Part shown: one piece after another, positions 24,400-24,588 of the stretch
Position numbering within the stretch: position 1 is the first letter of the stretch
Layout of the letters: every line of letters starts with the position of its first letter
DNA from: Candidatus Segatella albertsiae
GTDB taxonomy: Bacteria; Bacteroidota; Bacteroidia; Bacteroidales; Bacteroidaceae
Assembly (NCBI GenBank): GCA_002451555.1
Contig: DKCU01000072.1
Coordinates: forward strand, 1-24,588
Length of the DNA: 24,588 bases
Direction: 5' to 3'
Notes under the pieces: model-generated
Database searches by the model: none
Seen by the model: only the letters and a program-made list of their open reading frames with translations
What the model was told of the DNA's origin: nothing
Translations under genes and position numbers: made by a program

Positions 24400-24425
24400 G
24401 TTTGTGGTTCACAAACTTGTGAACT
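24391..24425. repeat. Perfect 16-bp inverted repeat at the promoter
   Basis: AGTTCACAAGTTTGTG (24391-24406) and its exact complement (24410-24425) are separated by GTT. It overlaps the -33 of the minus-strand promoter. It may be an operator or the hairpin of a terminator; no plus-strand gene ends here. Confidence 0.75.
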
Positions 24426-24461
24426 TTAGTATTCTTTTATAAATCAAACAAATACTTCTTT

Positions 24462-24540
24462 TCTGCCTCATTTTCGATTTATCTGCCTCATTTTTGCATC
24501 AAATGAGGCAGATAAATTAATTTTTGGGCAGATAATTGAG
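24462..24540. promoter_or_regulatory. CTGCCTCATTT operator-like cluster
   Basis: CTGCCTCATTTT occurs at 24463-24474 and 24483-24494 (20 bp apart). The second is the left part of a perfect 17-bp inverted repeat (24477-24493 and 24501-24517, loop TTGCATC). GGCAGATAA recurs at 24527-24535. This is a dense set of sites before a plus-strand promoter. Confidence 0.65.
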
Positions 24541-24550
24541 AAAATAATCG

Positions 24551-24558
24551 TAATTTTG
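24551..24558 (+). promoter_or_regulatory. -7 element for a gene beyond the right edge
   Basis: TAATTTTG matches TAnnTTTG; transcription would start near 24564 and the gene lies outside the window. A TTTG is 24 bp upstream (too far), so a regulator acting at the CTGCCTCA sites is plausible. Confidence 0.45.
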
Positions 24559-24588
24559 CAGACGATTTGCGACGTGAAGTCGTACAAG

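Overview
The window looks like chromosomal DNA of a Bacteroidales bacterium, most likely Prevotellaceae (Prevotella/Segatella-like). The reasons are the repeated Bacteroidetes promoter elements (TTTG, about 19-20 bp, TAnnTTTG), the near absence of Shine-Dalgarno sequences, the frdCAB operon of the anaerobic fumarate-respiring type, and the housekeeping set mnmG-apt-uvrC-dtd-mazG-deoC. This is inference from the sequence; no database was searched.

Layout. (1) 1-2330: a tandem duplicated cassette. Each copy has a minus-strand ORF6N-domain gene and, divergent from it, a near-identical short transcript candidate with its own consensus promoter, a 14-codon ORF and a terminator. Copy 1 runs off the left edge; the copy 2 ORF6N gene carries a one-base frameshift. 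(2) 2350-5654: a tight minus-strand surface-glycan operon with two glycosyltransferases, an acyltransferase frameshifted inside a G8 tract (likely phase-variable) and an unknown small protein. It is preceded by an unusual structured, terminator-ending leader or ncRNA (5731-6142). (3) 6143-6605: non-coding, with a 22-bp spaced repeat array and strong hairpins. (4) 6606-10078: frdC-frdA-frdB, minus strand, with a very good promoter. (5) 10391-16980: plus-strand housekeeping genes mnmG (tRNA modification), apt (purine salvage), uvrC (repair), dtd (D-aminoacyl-tRNA proofreading), a MazG-type pyrophosphohydrolase and deoC. (6) 17248-18225: a polyprenyl diphosphate synthase (minus), divergent from polA (18324-21095, plus). 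(7) 21220-24279: a secreted 1019-residue transglutaminase-fold protein (minus), followed by a dense regulatory region for a plus-strand gene beyond the right edge.

The signals not explained by genes are: the duplicated ORF6N/small-RNA cassette; the G8 switch in the acyltransferase; the structured leader before the glycan operon; at least four intergenic arrays in which a short core recurs at 21-23 bp while most of the sequence between is free to vary; and three parS-like palindromes within 9 kb of mnmG, which suggest an origin-proximal location.
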